Below, one piece after another: positions 10,025 through 20,789 of a stretch of DNA of 64,000 nt. The DNA is taken from the NCBI GenBank assembly GCA_038030265.1, contig CM075941.1, positions 39,804,164 through 39,868,163 of the forward strand, given 5' to 3'. The notes beneath the pieces were generated by a model, which made no database searches, was not told the origin of the DNA, and was given only the letters and a program-made list of their open reading frames with translations. The DNA is from Corythucha ciliata (Eukaryota; Arthropoda; Insecta; Hemiptera; Tingidae). Position 1 is the stretch's first letter; the number at the start of each line of letters is the position of its first letter. The position numbers were made by a program, and so were the translations under genes.

Positions 10025-10723
10025 ATGTACTTCAAACAGCAGGCATCGAAATTGCCTGTAAAGACGTTTGCAAATGAAGCTGGTGTTAGCACAAGATTTC
10101 AGAAAAACGGTCCCCTACTGCCTCAAAATATTAGATCCTTAATTGTAGGTCCTTCAAACTCAGGGAAGTCTCAGATACTGCTAAGCTTGATTACAGCACC
10201 TAACGGACCGAAATTTGAAAACATCTACATATACTCAAAAACCATATACCAGGAAAAATACCAAACCTTATTGCAAATTCTAGCGCTAGTTCCTGAAATT
10301 AAAGTTTTTACCTTCCACAACGCAGAACATATACATCCAATTAACGATGTACTACCGAATTCTTTAACGATATTTGACGACTTGGCTCCTGATAAGCCTG
10401 AATTGGTCAAAGAGTATTTTGCGTTCGGACGGCACAGAGGCTGTGATGTGTTTTTCATTTCTCAATCATTCAGTCAGATACCAAAATCGTTGGTAAGGGA
10501 CAATGGAAATCTTATTTGCCTTTTCAAGTGCGATTTAAATACGATGAAACACGTATACGAGGAATTTGTTTTATCCGATATGAGTTTTAATGATTTCAAA
10601 CAATTATGCGGTGAATGTTGGAGGGATAAACATGGTTTACTGGTAATTGCTACAGACTTTGACCTAAACAAAGGACGGTACAGAAAGGGCTTCGATAAGT
10701 TTTTAACGGAGGCGAGACAATAA
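10025..10723 (+). CDS. FtsK/HerA-type genome-packaging ATPase
   Basis: A 232-residue intact protein beginning with ATG at 10025. Walker A is LIVGPSNSGKSQIL (about residues 39-52) and Walker B is LTIFDDLAPD. An arginine-bearing FGRHRGCDVFFISQSFSQ follows, typical of the A32/FtsK-HerA packaging ATPases of Polintons, virophages and adintovirus-like elements. It would drive DNA into the capsid. It is the first gene of the plus-strand block and is followed after 35 bases by the DUF8207 gene. No disabling change is visible. Confidence 0.85.
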   Translation: MYFKQQASKLPVKTFANEAGVSTRFQKNGPLLPQNIRSLIVGPSNSGKSQILLSLITAPNGPKFENIYIYSKTIYQEKYQTLLQILALVPEIKVFTFHNAEHIHPINDVLPNSLTIFDDLAPDKPELVKEYFAFGRHRGCDVFFISQSFSQIPKSLVRDNGNLICLFKCDLNTMKHVYEEFVLSDMSFNDFKQLCGECWRDKHGLLVIATDFDLNKGRYRKGFDKFLTEARQ

Positions 10724-10758
10724 AAACAAATCATAAACATCATTAGCAATCATTTATT

Positions 10759-11718
10759 ATGAAGACTCTCAAGACAAAACAGGAGTTAGTTAAACTAGCC
10801 AACATTGTCAAAGACAAATACAAGACTCTCAAACGTAATGAGGCAGAGGTGGAGGCGATCTCTAGAAAACGTCTACGACCGATAACACAGCCTCTGAAGG
10901 AAATTCATGAATCTCTAAAAGAAACAAGCATTCTTTCGCCGTCTATGCTCGATGGGGCGTATCCAGCGGCGGCTTCAACACCAAACGTGAAAAAGTTCCC
11001 CAAGAAAAGCCTACAGATTACATCTGTGGCACCCACTCCTCCTCAGCAATCAGCGTCAGACACTGAAGACGGGGAAGAAGAGTATTCTCACGATCCTGAC
11101 GTGAGCAACATTAGTGAGCACATGAAATCATTTACTTCAACCCCCCAAGGAGAAAGCTCCATGTTTGGTTACCTCGGTTCATTCAACTACTACATGAGAC
11201 CATTTTTGGAAAAGATGATGAAGGGGACTACGTTGGGGCTTGATAACCGATTTGGATTGCGAATCGGTCCTTCTGGCAACCTCATGATGGGCTCTGAACC
11301 TGTTAAAATGGACGCTGAAAATTTGTACATTAACGATCGTTCATTCAAAATAACAAAGGGCTTGACTGCCTTGATTTTTCTCGAACGACCAGTGGGTTAC
11401 ACACCAGATGATCTCAACACCTATAAGTCAATGTTGAAACTTACAAATGCTCACAAACAGCAGTATAGCAAAGAGAAAAGATTGGCGAGTAGTTCCGGCT
11501 ACAAGTATACAAAAATAATCAAGCCGCTATTTAAACTAACGGGGCAAGGTATGATTGAAAATCAAGTCCGCGTGGAATATTTTGACGACCCGAATGAGCT
11601 TGTTGATAGGTTGAGAATTCTGATGGCCTCGCAGACAGCTGGCAATAACGCACATCAAAACGAAATCGAGTCCATCCTAGAAGAGCTGGAGGAGTTGGAC
11701 CTCATTCATCAGTATTAG
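10759..11718 (+). CDS. DUF8207-type protein of the virus-like element
   Basis: A 319-residue intact frame. The N-terminal third is charged and low-complexity (an acidic TEDGEEEYSHDPD) with a predicted coiled coil. The C-terminal half carries a conserved-looking domain with FGLRIGPSGNLMMGSEPV, ITKGLTALIFLERP, LNTYKSMLKLTNAHK and YKYTKIIKPLFKL. Proteins with this domain accompany Polinton-like elements in arthropods; their role is unknown and could be structural or DNA-associated. It sits between the ATPase and the fibre-like gene, two bases from the latter's ATG, so the block is compact and probably transcribed together. Confidence 0.6.
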   Translation: MKTLKTKQELVKLANIVKDKYKTLKRNEAEVEAISRKRLRPITQPLKEIHESLKETSILSPSMLDGAYPAAASTPNVKKFPKKSLQITSVAPTPPQQSASDTEDGEEEYSHDPDVSNISEHMKSFTSTPQGESSMFGYLGSFNYYMRPFLEKMMKGTTLGLDNRFGLRIGPSGNLMMGSEPVKMDAENLYINDRSFKITKGLTALIFLERPVGYTPDDLNTYKSMLKLTNAHKQQYSKEKRLASSSGYKYTKIIKPLFKLTGQGMIENQVRVEYFDDPNELVDRLRILMASQTAGNNAHQNEIESILEELEELDLIHQY

Positions 11719-11719
11719 G

Positions 11720-12122
11720 ATGACTGTGGACAAGTTTGGACGACATATATCGCGCAAAAGAAATTATCTTGCAATCTCACAAGATGATGAAGTGGATTTG
11801 AATGAGGCTAGGATTATTAACGTAAAGGATCCCCTGGTTGCCTCCGATGCATGTACAAAGAGATTATGTCGACAAACAAATTGGGAAGGTTGAGACTAAG
11901 ATCACAGCTGTGTCACGTCAACGCACAAAGCCTGATGCTATAAATTTGGATTATTTTCAGTCACACACTATAATTCTCAAAGACAACAGTTCGTTTGACG
12001 CAAAAAATAGGAGAATAATAGGTGTGTTGAATCCGACTAATGATAACGATGTTGTCACACTTGGGTTTCTGCGAAAATTTATAAAAACCCTGGACACAAA
12101 AACCACCTCTACTACCAGCTAA
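11720..12122 (+). pseudogene. Short fibre-like protein with phage-tail-fibre motifs, frameshifted
   Basis: The first frame starts with ATG at 11720 and carries ARIINVKDPLVASDACTKR. A one-base shift near 11860 moves to a second frame with DYVDKQIGKVE and later RRIIGVLNPTNDNDVVTLG. The pattern, an Ile-rich 'x-V-x-x-P' turn, then D-A-x-T-K and Y-V-D before a coiled coil, occurs repeatedly in phage tail fibres and other trimeric receptor-binding fibres. The product would be about 130 residues. Its place between DUF8207 and integrase suggests a virion spike or fibre. This is inference from motif resemblance. Confidence 0.45.
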
Positions 12123-12125
12123 GCA

Positions 12126-13040
12126 ATGGACCGTGCCAAGGAGAATATAATTAACGAACTTTATAGACCTGCTCGAGTGAACTTTGTGAGGCGACATGTT
12201 GTAATGAAGGGGCTGAACAACACTTGGGAAATGGATTTAATGGATCTTCAACGACTGGCCAAGGACAACAGCGGATTCCGCTACATCCTGTTGGTGATTG
12301 ACACATTTTCCAAGTTTATACGAACCATACCGCTGAAATCGAAACGAGGCAGTGAAGTTGCAGAACAATTAAATAAGTTATTTACCGTGAAGAGACCAAA
12401 GTTTGTTCAGACGGACCAGGGAAAGGAGTTTTTCTGCAAACCCGTCAAGGCGGTTATGGATAAATTTGGCATCAAGCACTATAACACTTGGTCTTCGGTC
12501 AAGGCGAGTCATGCAGAAAGAGCAATACGCACAATCAAAAACCTCCTGTACAAGCAAATGGCAATTCAAAGCTCGAACCGCTACATCGGTGACACTTTGC
12601 AAAAAGTTGTAGACAAATACAATTATACAATGAAGCATCGAACAATTGGAATGTACCCTGCCGAAGTTAAAAAAGTAAATGAAAAAGGCCTTCTGTCAAC
12701 TGTTTATTCTTACAAGACTAGAAACTGTAAACATAAACGGGATCTGACTGAGGGTGATGTCGTTCGAATCAGCAAGGCAAGATCTCAATTCTACAAGGGT
12801 TATTTCTTCAACTGGACGACTGAACTTTTTACAATTGACAAGGTTCATGACACTTGTCCTGTAACCTACTCGTTAAAGGATGAAACGGGTGAACCAATTC
12901 ATGGAGCATTCTATAGAGAGGAACTTCAAAAAACTGCTTATCCCAAAACATATTTAGTTGAAAAGGTGTTAAAAACCAAGGGGGATAGAGTTTACGTCAA
13001 GTGGTTGGGAATGAACTCTAGAAGCTGGATCAAGAAGTAG
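12126..13040 (+). CDS. Polinton-type retroviral-like integrase with chromodomain
   Basis: rve-superfamily integrase of 304 residues, expected to insert the linear element DNA. The DD35E core is visible: WEMDLMDL (D), FVQTDQGKEF (D) and SHAERAIRTIK (E). A basic linker and SH3-like beta region follow, and a C-terminal chromodomain-like segment (YLVEKVLKTKGDRVYVKWLG) may target chromatin. The frame is intact and begins with ATG four bases after the fibre-like gene. An N-terminal zinc-binding HHCC domain is not obvious, as is common in this family. The right end of the chromodomain is short, ending SRSWIKK. Confidence 0.88.
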   Translation: MDRAKENIINELYRPARVNFVRRHVVMKGLNNTWEMDLMDLQRLAKDNSGFRYILLVIDTFSKFIRTIPLKSKRGSEVAEQLNKLFTVKRPKFVQTDQGKEFFCKPVKAVMDKFGIKHYNTWSSVKASHAERAIRTIKNLLYKQMAIQSSNRYIGDTLQKVVDKYNYTMKHRTIGMYPAEVKKVNEKGLLSTVYSYKTRNCKHKRDLTEGDVVRISKARSQFYKGYFFNWTTELFTIDKVHDTCPVTYSLKDETGEPIHGAFYREELQKTAYPKTYLVEKVLKTKGDRVYVKWLGMNSRSWIKK

Positions 13041-13061
13041 TACGTAAGAGTGTATATATGC

Positions 13062-13689
13062 ATGAGTAAAAGAGCTACGTTGTCCAGTCTTCATTCAACC
13101 TTTTTCATGGCTTGGTTTGCGCTCATTGATTTCCATGCCTATGTTGGCAAGGCTTCCTCATCATACATCGTGAAAGAGCTAAGTTTCACAACAAACCTTG
13201 AAGAAGATATTCACCACTTTACGTTTAAAGCTCCAAGTGATCAGCCTCTTGTAGAAAACAGAACAAATGAGTGGATTAGGCAGCATCTTCACGGCATTCC
13301 TTTTCATGCAGGCGTTGTTAACTACGATGAACTTCAACCAATTCTGAAATCGATTGCTGCGAGAGTTAAATTTATTTTTTGCAAGGGTTACGAAAAGTGT
13401 GTCTTCTTGGAGAAACTGTTGGGGAGAACCGTGTTTGATTTGAGTGATTTTGGGTGTCCCTCTTTGAAAACTCTACCCCGCTCCTTGAATTTTCTCCCAT
13501 GTCGGCTGCACTTGACGATGGTGGAAATAAATCGCGGTCGTCGTTACCAATGTTCCAAAGTTTAATGTTAAAGAACTATCCGAGCTGGGGTTTGTAAGCG
13601 TAAAGGACTCTAAAAGTTGTGTTGAATGTGTTTATTGCAACAGTTTAATTAGTATCAATAATTATAAAAACCATAGCTGTAATAAATAA
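13062..13689 (+). pseudogene. Uncharacterised element protein with C-terminal Cys/His motif, frameshifted
   Basis: The first ATG in frame is at 13062 (MSKRATLSS). The body has ALIDFHAYVGKASSSYIVKE (an acidic residue in a beta-strand context), HFTFKAPSDQPLV, EWIRQHLHGIPFHAGVVNY, a KGYEKCVFL segment and DLSDFGCPSLKTL. The layout recalls DEDD exonuclease-like proteins carried by insect mobile elements, but catalytic residues cannot be confirmed. The frame ends at 13565. A different frame continues to 13689 with CVECVYCNSL and NNYKNHSC, a CCHC-type zinc motif, so a frameshift around 13545-13560 is likely. Confidence 0.4.
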
Positions 13690-13754
13690 AAGTATTTTCC
13701 ATTTATATTTGTTTGTTTTGTTTTTCAGCGGGAAAGCTAACGTTTAAAATATCC

Positions 13755-13850
13755 ATGTTGAACGGATCGCGTCAAGTCAAATTTTTAGAGGAAGATGACT
13801 ACGAACCGCCGAAAAAACGCTCTTCCAAAGTAAACAAGTCAAAAGAGTAA
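13755..13850 (+). CDS. Very short basic ORF before the polymerase gene
   Basis: A 31-residue frame with an acidic then basic tail (DDYEPPKKRSSKVNKSK) resembling a nuclear localisation signal. A good splice acceptor (TTTTTCAG) lies just upstream at 13728. It may be a separate peptide, or the last exon of the preceding gene. Weakly supported. Confidence 0.25.
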   Translation: MLNGSRQVKFLEEDDYEPPKKRSSKVNKSKE

Positions 13851-13905
13851 ATCAGGATACATGGTGTTGTATTTAGTATTAGTGTTCAGTGTAGAGTAAG
13901 TAATT

Positions 13906-16900
13906 ATGGATATAAGCTCACAGCGTCATTCACGCAACCTTCTAACATGCAAAACTTGTCAAAAATCTTTTAGCAGACAATTTAATTTGCAACGACATGA
14001 GGCAAAGTGTCTAAGACCATCAATTGTGTCCTGTATGAATTGTCAAAAACAATACTTGTCGCACAAAAATCATAAGTGTGTCCAGTGTGAACGTTGTAAA
14101 AAGTATTTTTCACGGTTGTATTCCCTTAAAACACACATGCTAGTCTGTCCAAGCATCAGTAGAATGTCTATTAACGATGAACCATGTTCCTCTTCAAAAA
14201 GAAAATGTCATTTTCCAGTTGAGAATAGTAAAAAGAGGAAACTTTTTTCCGTGCCCCAAGAACATGGAAAAGTCATCAACAAGTTGAACGAATCAGCCAT
14301 TGATTTATACTACAAAAATGTAAATACTATAGTGATTCCGGATGAATTTTTACGACACACTTTTATCGATTTGCTTCGCGTCATAGATGAGTACGTAGAA
14401 AAACATGGGTCTGTTAAGATAAATTTAGTACTGGATTGTACTTATTTCAAACTTCATGCAACAAGTAATAATGAGATGGAAGAAGAATTGATAGATGTGA
14501 ATTTCAAAACGCAAAACGATACTTTGTTTCAGACTTCAAATATTAATAATTACATTGAAACCAGTTTAAAGACAATCATAAGTGAAATGGATGATTTTGA
14601 GAGAAAGGGTTCAGGTTGGGCTCTTAAATCAATTGATGGTCTGTGGGTTCGAATCACAAAGTATACACCTTTGAAAGGTAAGCAGTACATTGCCCTTCCC
14701 AAGGTCATATCTGCAACCAATAGCGTGATAAACATAAAAAATAGTGACAATATGTGTTTCAAGTATGCTATTTTAAGTTCACTTTTAGCCAAGTCTGGAG
14801 ATCAGAAAAAAACCAGTCCATCAACATATAAAAGGCTTAGCCATCCGTTCAACTTTGATGCAACTCATTTTCCCATGTCCATTGAAGACAATTCAAAGTT
14901 TGAAAACTTGAACAATGTCAGTATTAATGTGAATGCGTTAAATGATGTATGTGACGTTTACCCATTGAAAATATCGAATAACGTTAACTTGCTGGGGGTT
15001 GACAAACATATTGACCTTTTATACTTGAAGAATAGTAACAGCACACACTATTGTCTAATCAAAGATTTATGGAGATTGGTATCAAAGCAAATAAATTCAC
15101 GAGATCATCATCACGTAATTTGTAAAAGATGTTTTAAAACTTATGATTCTCAATATGTTACAGTTGGCGGTAAAATTGCTCAAGAGCGTCTTGATGAACA
15201 TGCTAAGTTTTGCAATAAATTTAAACCAATCAGATACAAATTTCCCAAAGAGCAAATTATTCAATTTGACAATTTCAATTATATGACGAAAGTACCCATT
15301 TGCATTTACGCAGACATCGAATGCATGCTGATGCCTACCAATAATGTCGATCCACCGTCCACAGCTTCATGGACTCTTAAAACTGAACGCCATGTCCCTA
15401 GCTGTGTTGGAATGCACATAAAATCATACTACCCCGACCTATTAAAAGACTGCAGCTTCTTTTTCACTGGTCAGGACTGTATTCGACAGTTTATGCTAAA
15501 GTTGAAATCACTAAGCTCAGAAGTTGAAAAATTGTACTCAACCAATTTGTCACTCATCATCACAAAGGATGAGTATGAAAAGCATTCAAATGCAACAAAA
15601 TGTGACCTTTGCAAAATAGATTTTTCAAAAGAAACCCCAAAATGTCTCGATCATGACCATTTCAGCGGACGGTACCGTTATACAGTATGCAGTTCATGCA
15701 ATGTCAACAAACTACGCAAGCCCGACTTTGTGCCCATTCTTTTCCACAACCTATCAAATTATGACAGTCATTTTTTAATTCATGCGCTCAATGTTGACGA
15801 CGGGGACATTCATGTAATTCCTCAAACTAGTGAAAAACTAATTAGTTTTGAAAAACGTTTTACAGACAGTAGAATAAAAATGAGATTTCTAGATTCTTTC
15901 CGGTTTTTACCAGCCAGTTTGGATAACTTGGTGAAAACGTTGGAGGCATTCCCTGAAATGGAAAAGCAATTTACCAATCCAAAGGTAAGGAAACACTTGC
16001 TACGAAAGGGTGTGTACCCCTACTCTCACATAACTGGATGGGCTAGCCTGGAAGAAACCACCCTTCCTAAAAAACAAGCATTTTTCAATAATTTAACACA
16101 GGAACATATAAGTGATGAGGATTATGAGCATGCTAAAAATGTATGGAGGGAATGTCAAATTAAAAACATGATGGAATACACTCTACTCTATCTCAAAACC
16201 GACATATTTTTACTGTGTGATGTTTTCGAAAAATTTCGGAAACTTAGTTATGATCATTTTGAATTAGATCCAGTATGGTGTTTTACAAGTCCAGGGTTTT
16301 CTTTTCAAGCAATGTTGAAAACCACAGAGGTCAAGTTAGATATTTTAACAGATATAGACATGATTCAGTTTATAGAGTCTGGTATTCGAGGAGGTATAAC
16401 TCAATGTGTTAAACGTTACTCGAAAGCTAACAACCCCTACCTTCCAGAAACATACGATCCATCCAAAGAATCTAATTATCTAATTTATTTTGACGTGTGC
16501 AATTTGTATGGATATGGGATGAAATTACCATTACCATATGGGGGCTTCGAATGGTTGAGTGACAATGACATTCAAAATTTTAGCGTACAGGAAATTCCCA
16601 ATGATGGTGAGACCGGTTATTACCTTGATGTTTACGTTCACTACCCAGCTTCTTTACATGACCTCCACGCTCAGTTTCCATATTTGCCAGAAAAAAATAC
16701 ACCTCCGAACTCGAAACAAGAAAAACTGCTCTTAACCCTTAACGACAAACACAGATATGTTACACACTTTGTAAACTTGAAACAGGCTGTTGAAGCTGGG
16801 TTAATTGTCACAAAAATTCATCGCATACTAAAATTCAAGCAAAGCCCATGGCTATCAAAGTACATTGATTTCAATACTGGACTTCGGGCGATGGCTAAAA

Positions 16901-17701
16901 GCGAATTTGAAAAGGATTTTTACAAATTAGCCAACAATTCTGTGTTTGGAAAGTGTAAGAAACAGGATACTAATTAAGCTTATAACCACAGAAAAACAAT
17001 TGAGCAAATTATCAAAGCTGCCAAATTTTAAGGACCGAGTTTTCTACCAAAATAATTTAATTGCGGTATCATTAGCTCATGAAACTTTAACTTTCAATAA
17101 ACCAATTTATGTAGGATTTGCAATCTTGGAACTTTCAAAAGTTTTACTGTACAAGCTTCACCATGAATTCTTGAACAAATTTTACCCACCTGGTCACCTG
17201 ACTCTCATGTATCAAGATACAGATTCTTTTGTGTACGACATACAAACAAAAGACATTTATGACGATTTAATTTCAATGGCTGATTTGTTTGATATGAGTG
17301 ATTATCCTCAAAATCATAAATGTTTCTCTTCTTTAAACAAAAAAGTAGTTGGAAAATTAAAAGATGAAACTAAAGGCATTCCAATATCCCAGTTTGTATG
17401 CTTAAGACCAAAACTTTATGCTTATGATTGCGGTGGTCTCACGCAGAAAAAGGCAAAAGGAGTTCAAAAGGCTGCTATGAAACACAATATTAGCATACAT
17501 GATTACATTAACACATTGAATACGTACAAAGATTTTTATGCAACCTTCTCCACAATTCAGTCAAAAAAACATGCAGTGTTCACAACAAAAGCTTCAAAAA
17601 AGGCGCTGTCGTTTTATGATGATAAAAGACATATTATGTCAAATGGAATAGACACCCTGCCTCATGGACATTATTCACTTTTCAAACCTTCCCCCACTTG
17701 A
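13906..17701 (+). pseudogene. Protein-primed family B DNA polymerase with N-terminal zinc fingers, one frameshift
   Basis: The replicase of the virus-like element, about 1270 codons including the shift. Order of parts: three C2H2-like fingers in the first 80 residues (CKTCQKSFSRQFNLQRHEAKC, CMNCQKQYLSHKNHKC and CERCKKYFSRLYSLKTHMLVC in abbreviated reading); a long linker; ExoI ICIYADIECM; an endonuclease-VII-like Cys pair (CDLCKIDF, CLDHDH, CSSCNVNK); ExoII NLSNYDSHFLIHAL; ExoIII YLKTDIFLLCDVF; motif A LIYFDVCNLYGYGMKLPLP; motif B YKLANNSVFGK. Directly after motif B (about 16950) the frame shifts by one base and continues with motif C as YQDTDSFVYDI (Gln where Thr is usual) and the KKVVGKLKDE and KKAKGVQKAA segments, ending at 17701. 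All catalytic carboxylates are present in the two frames. Confidence 0.88.
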
Positions 17702-17760
17702 TAATATCCCCACTTGTATATTATGTTTATTTATTTATTTATAAGCTTATGGCCGTTTTC

Positions 17761-18908
17761 TTGTTAGCACGATAACTCTCGAAGAAATTAATTTAGCGGA
17801 ACGCGCCTTGGCACAAAAATCAGTAGTCATAAGACCCCGGTCGGTATTGCATTTGGGCCAAATCGGTCAAGGTGGAGGGGGGGAAAATAAGGGTTGAAAT
17901 GGTAAAAAAATCACTGCAAATCACCTGTTGATTCTAGCAGCATCATATTCGGTACGTATACTTCATGTTAAAGTAGCCTTTGATTCCCATTTTAATTTTT
18001 TGAAAAAGTCAAGGGGGAGGGGTGGTGCCCCCGGGGTGGAAGTGAGTGTGTGGTGTTGTTAGCATGATAACTCTCGAAGAAATCAATTTAGCGGAACGCG
18101 CCTTGGCACAAAAATCAGTAGTCATAAGACCCCGGTCGGTATTGCATTTGGGCCAAATCGGTCAAGGTGGAGGGGGGGAAAATAAGGGTTGAAACGGTAA
18201 AAAAATCACTGCAAATCACCTGTTGATTCTAGCAGCATCATATTCGGTACGTATACTTCATGTTAAAGTAGCCTTTGATTCCCATTTTAATTTTTTGAAA
18301 AAGTCAAGGGGGAGGGGGTGGTGCCCCCGGGGTGGAAGCAAGTGTGTGGTCTTGTTAGCACGATAACTCTCGAAGAAATTGATTTAGCGGAACGCACTTT
18401 GGCACAAAAATCAGTAGTCATAATATCCCGGTCGGATATTGCATTTGGGCCAAATCGGTCAAGGTGGAGGGGGGGAAAATAAGGGATGAAATGGTAAAAA
18501 AATCACTACAAATCACCAGTTTATTCAAGAAGCATCATATTCGGTACGTATACTTCATGTTAAAGTAGCTTTTGATTCCCATTATAATTTTTTGAAAAAG
18601 TCAATGGGAGGGGGTGGTGCCCCGGGGGTGGAAGTGAGTGTGTGGTCTTGTTAGCACGATAACTCTCGAAGAAATCAATTTAGCGGAACGCGCTTTGGCA
18701 CAAAAATCAGTAGTCATAAGACACCGGTCGGTATTGCATTTGGGCCAAATCGGTCGTGGTGGAGGGGGGGAAAATAGGGGTTGAAATGGTCAAAAAATCA
18801 CTATAAATCACCAGTTGATTCTAGAAGCATCATATTCGGTACGTATACTTCATGTTAGAGATGACTTTGATTCCCATTTTATTAATTTTTTGAAAAAGTC
18901 AAGGGGGA
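17761..18908. repeat. Tandem satellite, 296-bp unit, about 3.9 copies
   Basis: Units start at 17761, 18056, 18352 and 18648 (spacing 295, 296, 296), each beginning TTGTTAGCA(C/T)GATAACTCTCG. Each includes a G-rich GGTGGAGGGGGGG block and ends near AAAAAGTCAAGGGGGA. Copies 1 and 2 are closest; copies 3 and 4 carry more substitutions. The array begins 60 bases after the polymerase stop codon. A diverged related monomer start lies at 47178. Confidence 0.9.
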
Positions 18909-19699
18909 TTTTGAATATTTAATTGAAAAATAAAAAAAATATTTGCAAGCTTACACGTTTATTTATTTCAATTATATTTACGTGAACTAAAAGTAGTAAT
19001 TATAGAAAAACAGTCAAGTAGTATTGAAATTGAAATCAAAAAATACGTAAAGAATATAACCAATCAAATTTACATGCAGTTTATGGAATTTCTAGCGGTA
19101 CAAGGAAGAAAGTGGAACAATCAACACGTGAAATACATAATACAGAATACATTTGAATAAAATGTCGATTAAGTCTCTCCTCTGATCATATTTGAAACCA
19201 GAAATGGCGGTGAAGCCGTAGTTGGTAGCGACGTGACATTTCTGATCATTGGCATAATGCGTTGGCTCTGGGTCTCGTCATGAACTCGGGGAGTCAATGT
19301 CTACAGTTATATCATCTGCAATCATGAAATACATGCATACATATTAAATTAATTATGGAGAGGGCCATAATGTCCCTGCCACGCTTAATTAATTACAGTT
19401 AGGTGGAGGGGGTTTCCCGAAAACACTTGAGGTTTTTGCTTGAATGTTTGGGGCATTCATAATGAAAAGTAGGTTTTTCGACTTCAGCGAAGAAATAAGA
19501 ATCGATTTTGTCTTGCATGTGTCCGAGCCGAAAGGGAAGGAAGCACTCCAAAAGCACACACGTGCTTCAGAAATTGGTCAGGCAGTGCCAGCTCTATGGA
19601 ATCGGCCTTAATTCTTGAGGGCTTCCAGAGCAGTGAGGCACTGTACGGAATTCGGTGGGCCTTTTATTACTGCATAAGTATTGAAATAATTTTTATTCA
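18909..19699. other. AT-rich non-coding sequence before assembly gap
   Basis: No gene, repeat unit or RNA gene recognised up to the run of N. Confidence 0.4.
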
Positions 19700-20199
19700 N
19701 NNNNNNNNNNNNNNNNNNNNNNNNNNNNNNNNNNNNNNNNNNNNNNNNNNNNNNNNNNNNNNNNNNNNNNNNNNNNNNNNNNNNNNNNNNNNNNNNNNNN
19801 NNNNNNNNNNNNNNNNNNNNNNNNNNNNNNNNNNNNNNNNNNNNNNNNNNNNNNNNNNNNNNNNNNNNNNNNNNNNNNNNNNNNNNNNNNNNNNNNNNNN
19901 NNNNNNNNNNNNNNNNNNNNNNNNNNNNNNNNNNNNNNNNNNNNNNNNNNNNNNNNNNNNNNNNNNNNNNNNNNNNNNNNNNNNNNNNNNNNNNNNNNNN
20001 NNNNNNNNNNNNNNNNNNNNNNNNNNNNNNNNNNNNNNNNNNNNNNNNNNNNNNNNNNNNNNNNNNNNNNNNNNNNNNNNNNNNNNNNNNNNNNNNNNNN
20101 NNNNNNNNNNNNNNNNNNNNNNNNNNNNNNNNNNNNNNNNNNNNNNNNNNNNNNNNNNNNNNNNNNNNNNNNNNNNNNNNNNNNNNNNNNNNNNNNNNN
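19700..20199. other. Assembly gap (500 N)
   Basis: Exactly 500 undetermined bases, a conventional scaffold gap of unknown true size. Any open frame that spans it is an artefact. Confidence 0.99.
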
Positions 20200-20312
20200 C
20201 TCCCCGAAGGGATTTGAACCCGTTACGGGTTTTTCTCGAAGCTCGAATTGTGTTAGGCTTTGCCTTTCCGTGTCGTCCGGGTAAAATCAGTTAATTAATT
20301 TACTTCTTTAAT

Positions 20313-20780
20313 TTAACACTAGGATGCCCGGGATCTCGTACCTGGCTCGGACGACCGGAAGGAGTCAAAATGACTCCCCCAGAACTTTTTTATTAAAACG
20401 GGGCTTGCTTACGTTTTCATTGTATTTTCTACGTTATTCCTTACCTACGACATGACGATTTGTAATTTTGGAGCTCACGGATTTAATGGGGTGATGATGG
20501 GGGGGGGGGTATTATAAACTTAGATAGAAAAAAGAAAAATTTATTCGTGGCAATTATTGCACTGACGCTCTACCTTCGACGTACAACTCCCACATGTTGA
20601 CTTCCGGCACTTGTTACAAATACCTACCGAACGGTTCTTCTTACAATTGCTTTTAATTTGACAATATTTTGTACCGATCTCATTATAAATGCCGGAGGTA
20701 CTCGGTTCATCTGCTTCCACGACGATCGGCTCAGCAAGCTCTTCGGCAAGTTTTTCCTTCGGCCCGGAAGACTATCAATT
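20313..20780 (-). pseudogene. piggyBac-like element end with transposase C-terminal cysteine domain
   Basis: A TTAA at 20313-20316 is followed by CACTAGGATGCCC, a piggyBac-like terminal repeat, and by the palindrome GGAGTCAAAATGACTCC. On the minus strand, from about 20778 to the stop at 20541, a frame reads PSTSGIYNEIGTKYCQIKSN then CKKN, GICNKCRKSTCGSC and QCNNCHE. This is the Cys-rich RING/PHD-like tail of DDE_Tnp_1_7 transposases, which binds the terminal repeat. The catalytic domain and other end are missing, lost upstream or in the structured block at 20800-21200. Confidence 0.7.
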
Positions 20781-20789
20781 ATACTGTCA

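Noticed and set aside
13560..13689. BIR-like zinc motif after the uncharacterised Polinton-side gene
   Set aside because: The Cys/His spacing is compatible with several zinc folds and the surrounding BIR core residues are not evident.
20200..20285. tRNA-like sequence on the minus strand with a GGTTCAAATCC B-box-like segment
   Set aside because: No matching acceptor stem or D arm is visible and the 3' side is cut by the N gap, so a tRNA or SINE head cannot be supported.
19596..20294. Long open frame across the first N gap
   Set aside because: It is open only because undetermined bases cannot contain stops.
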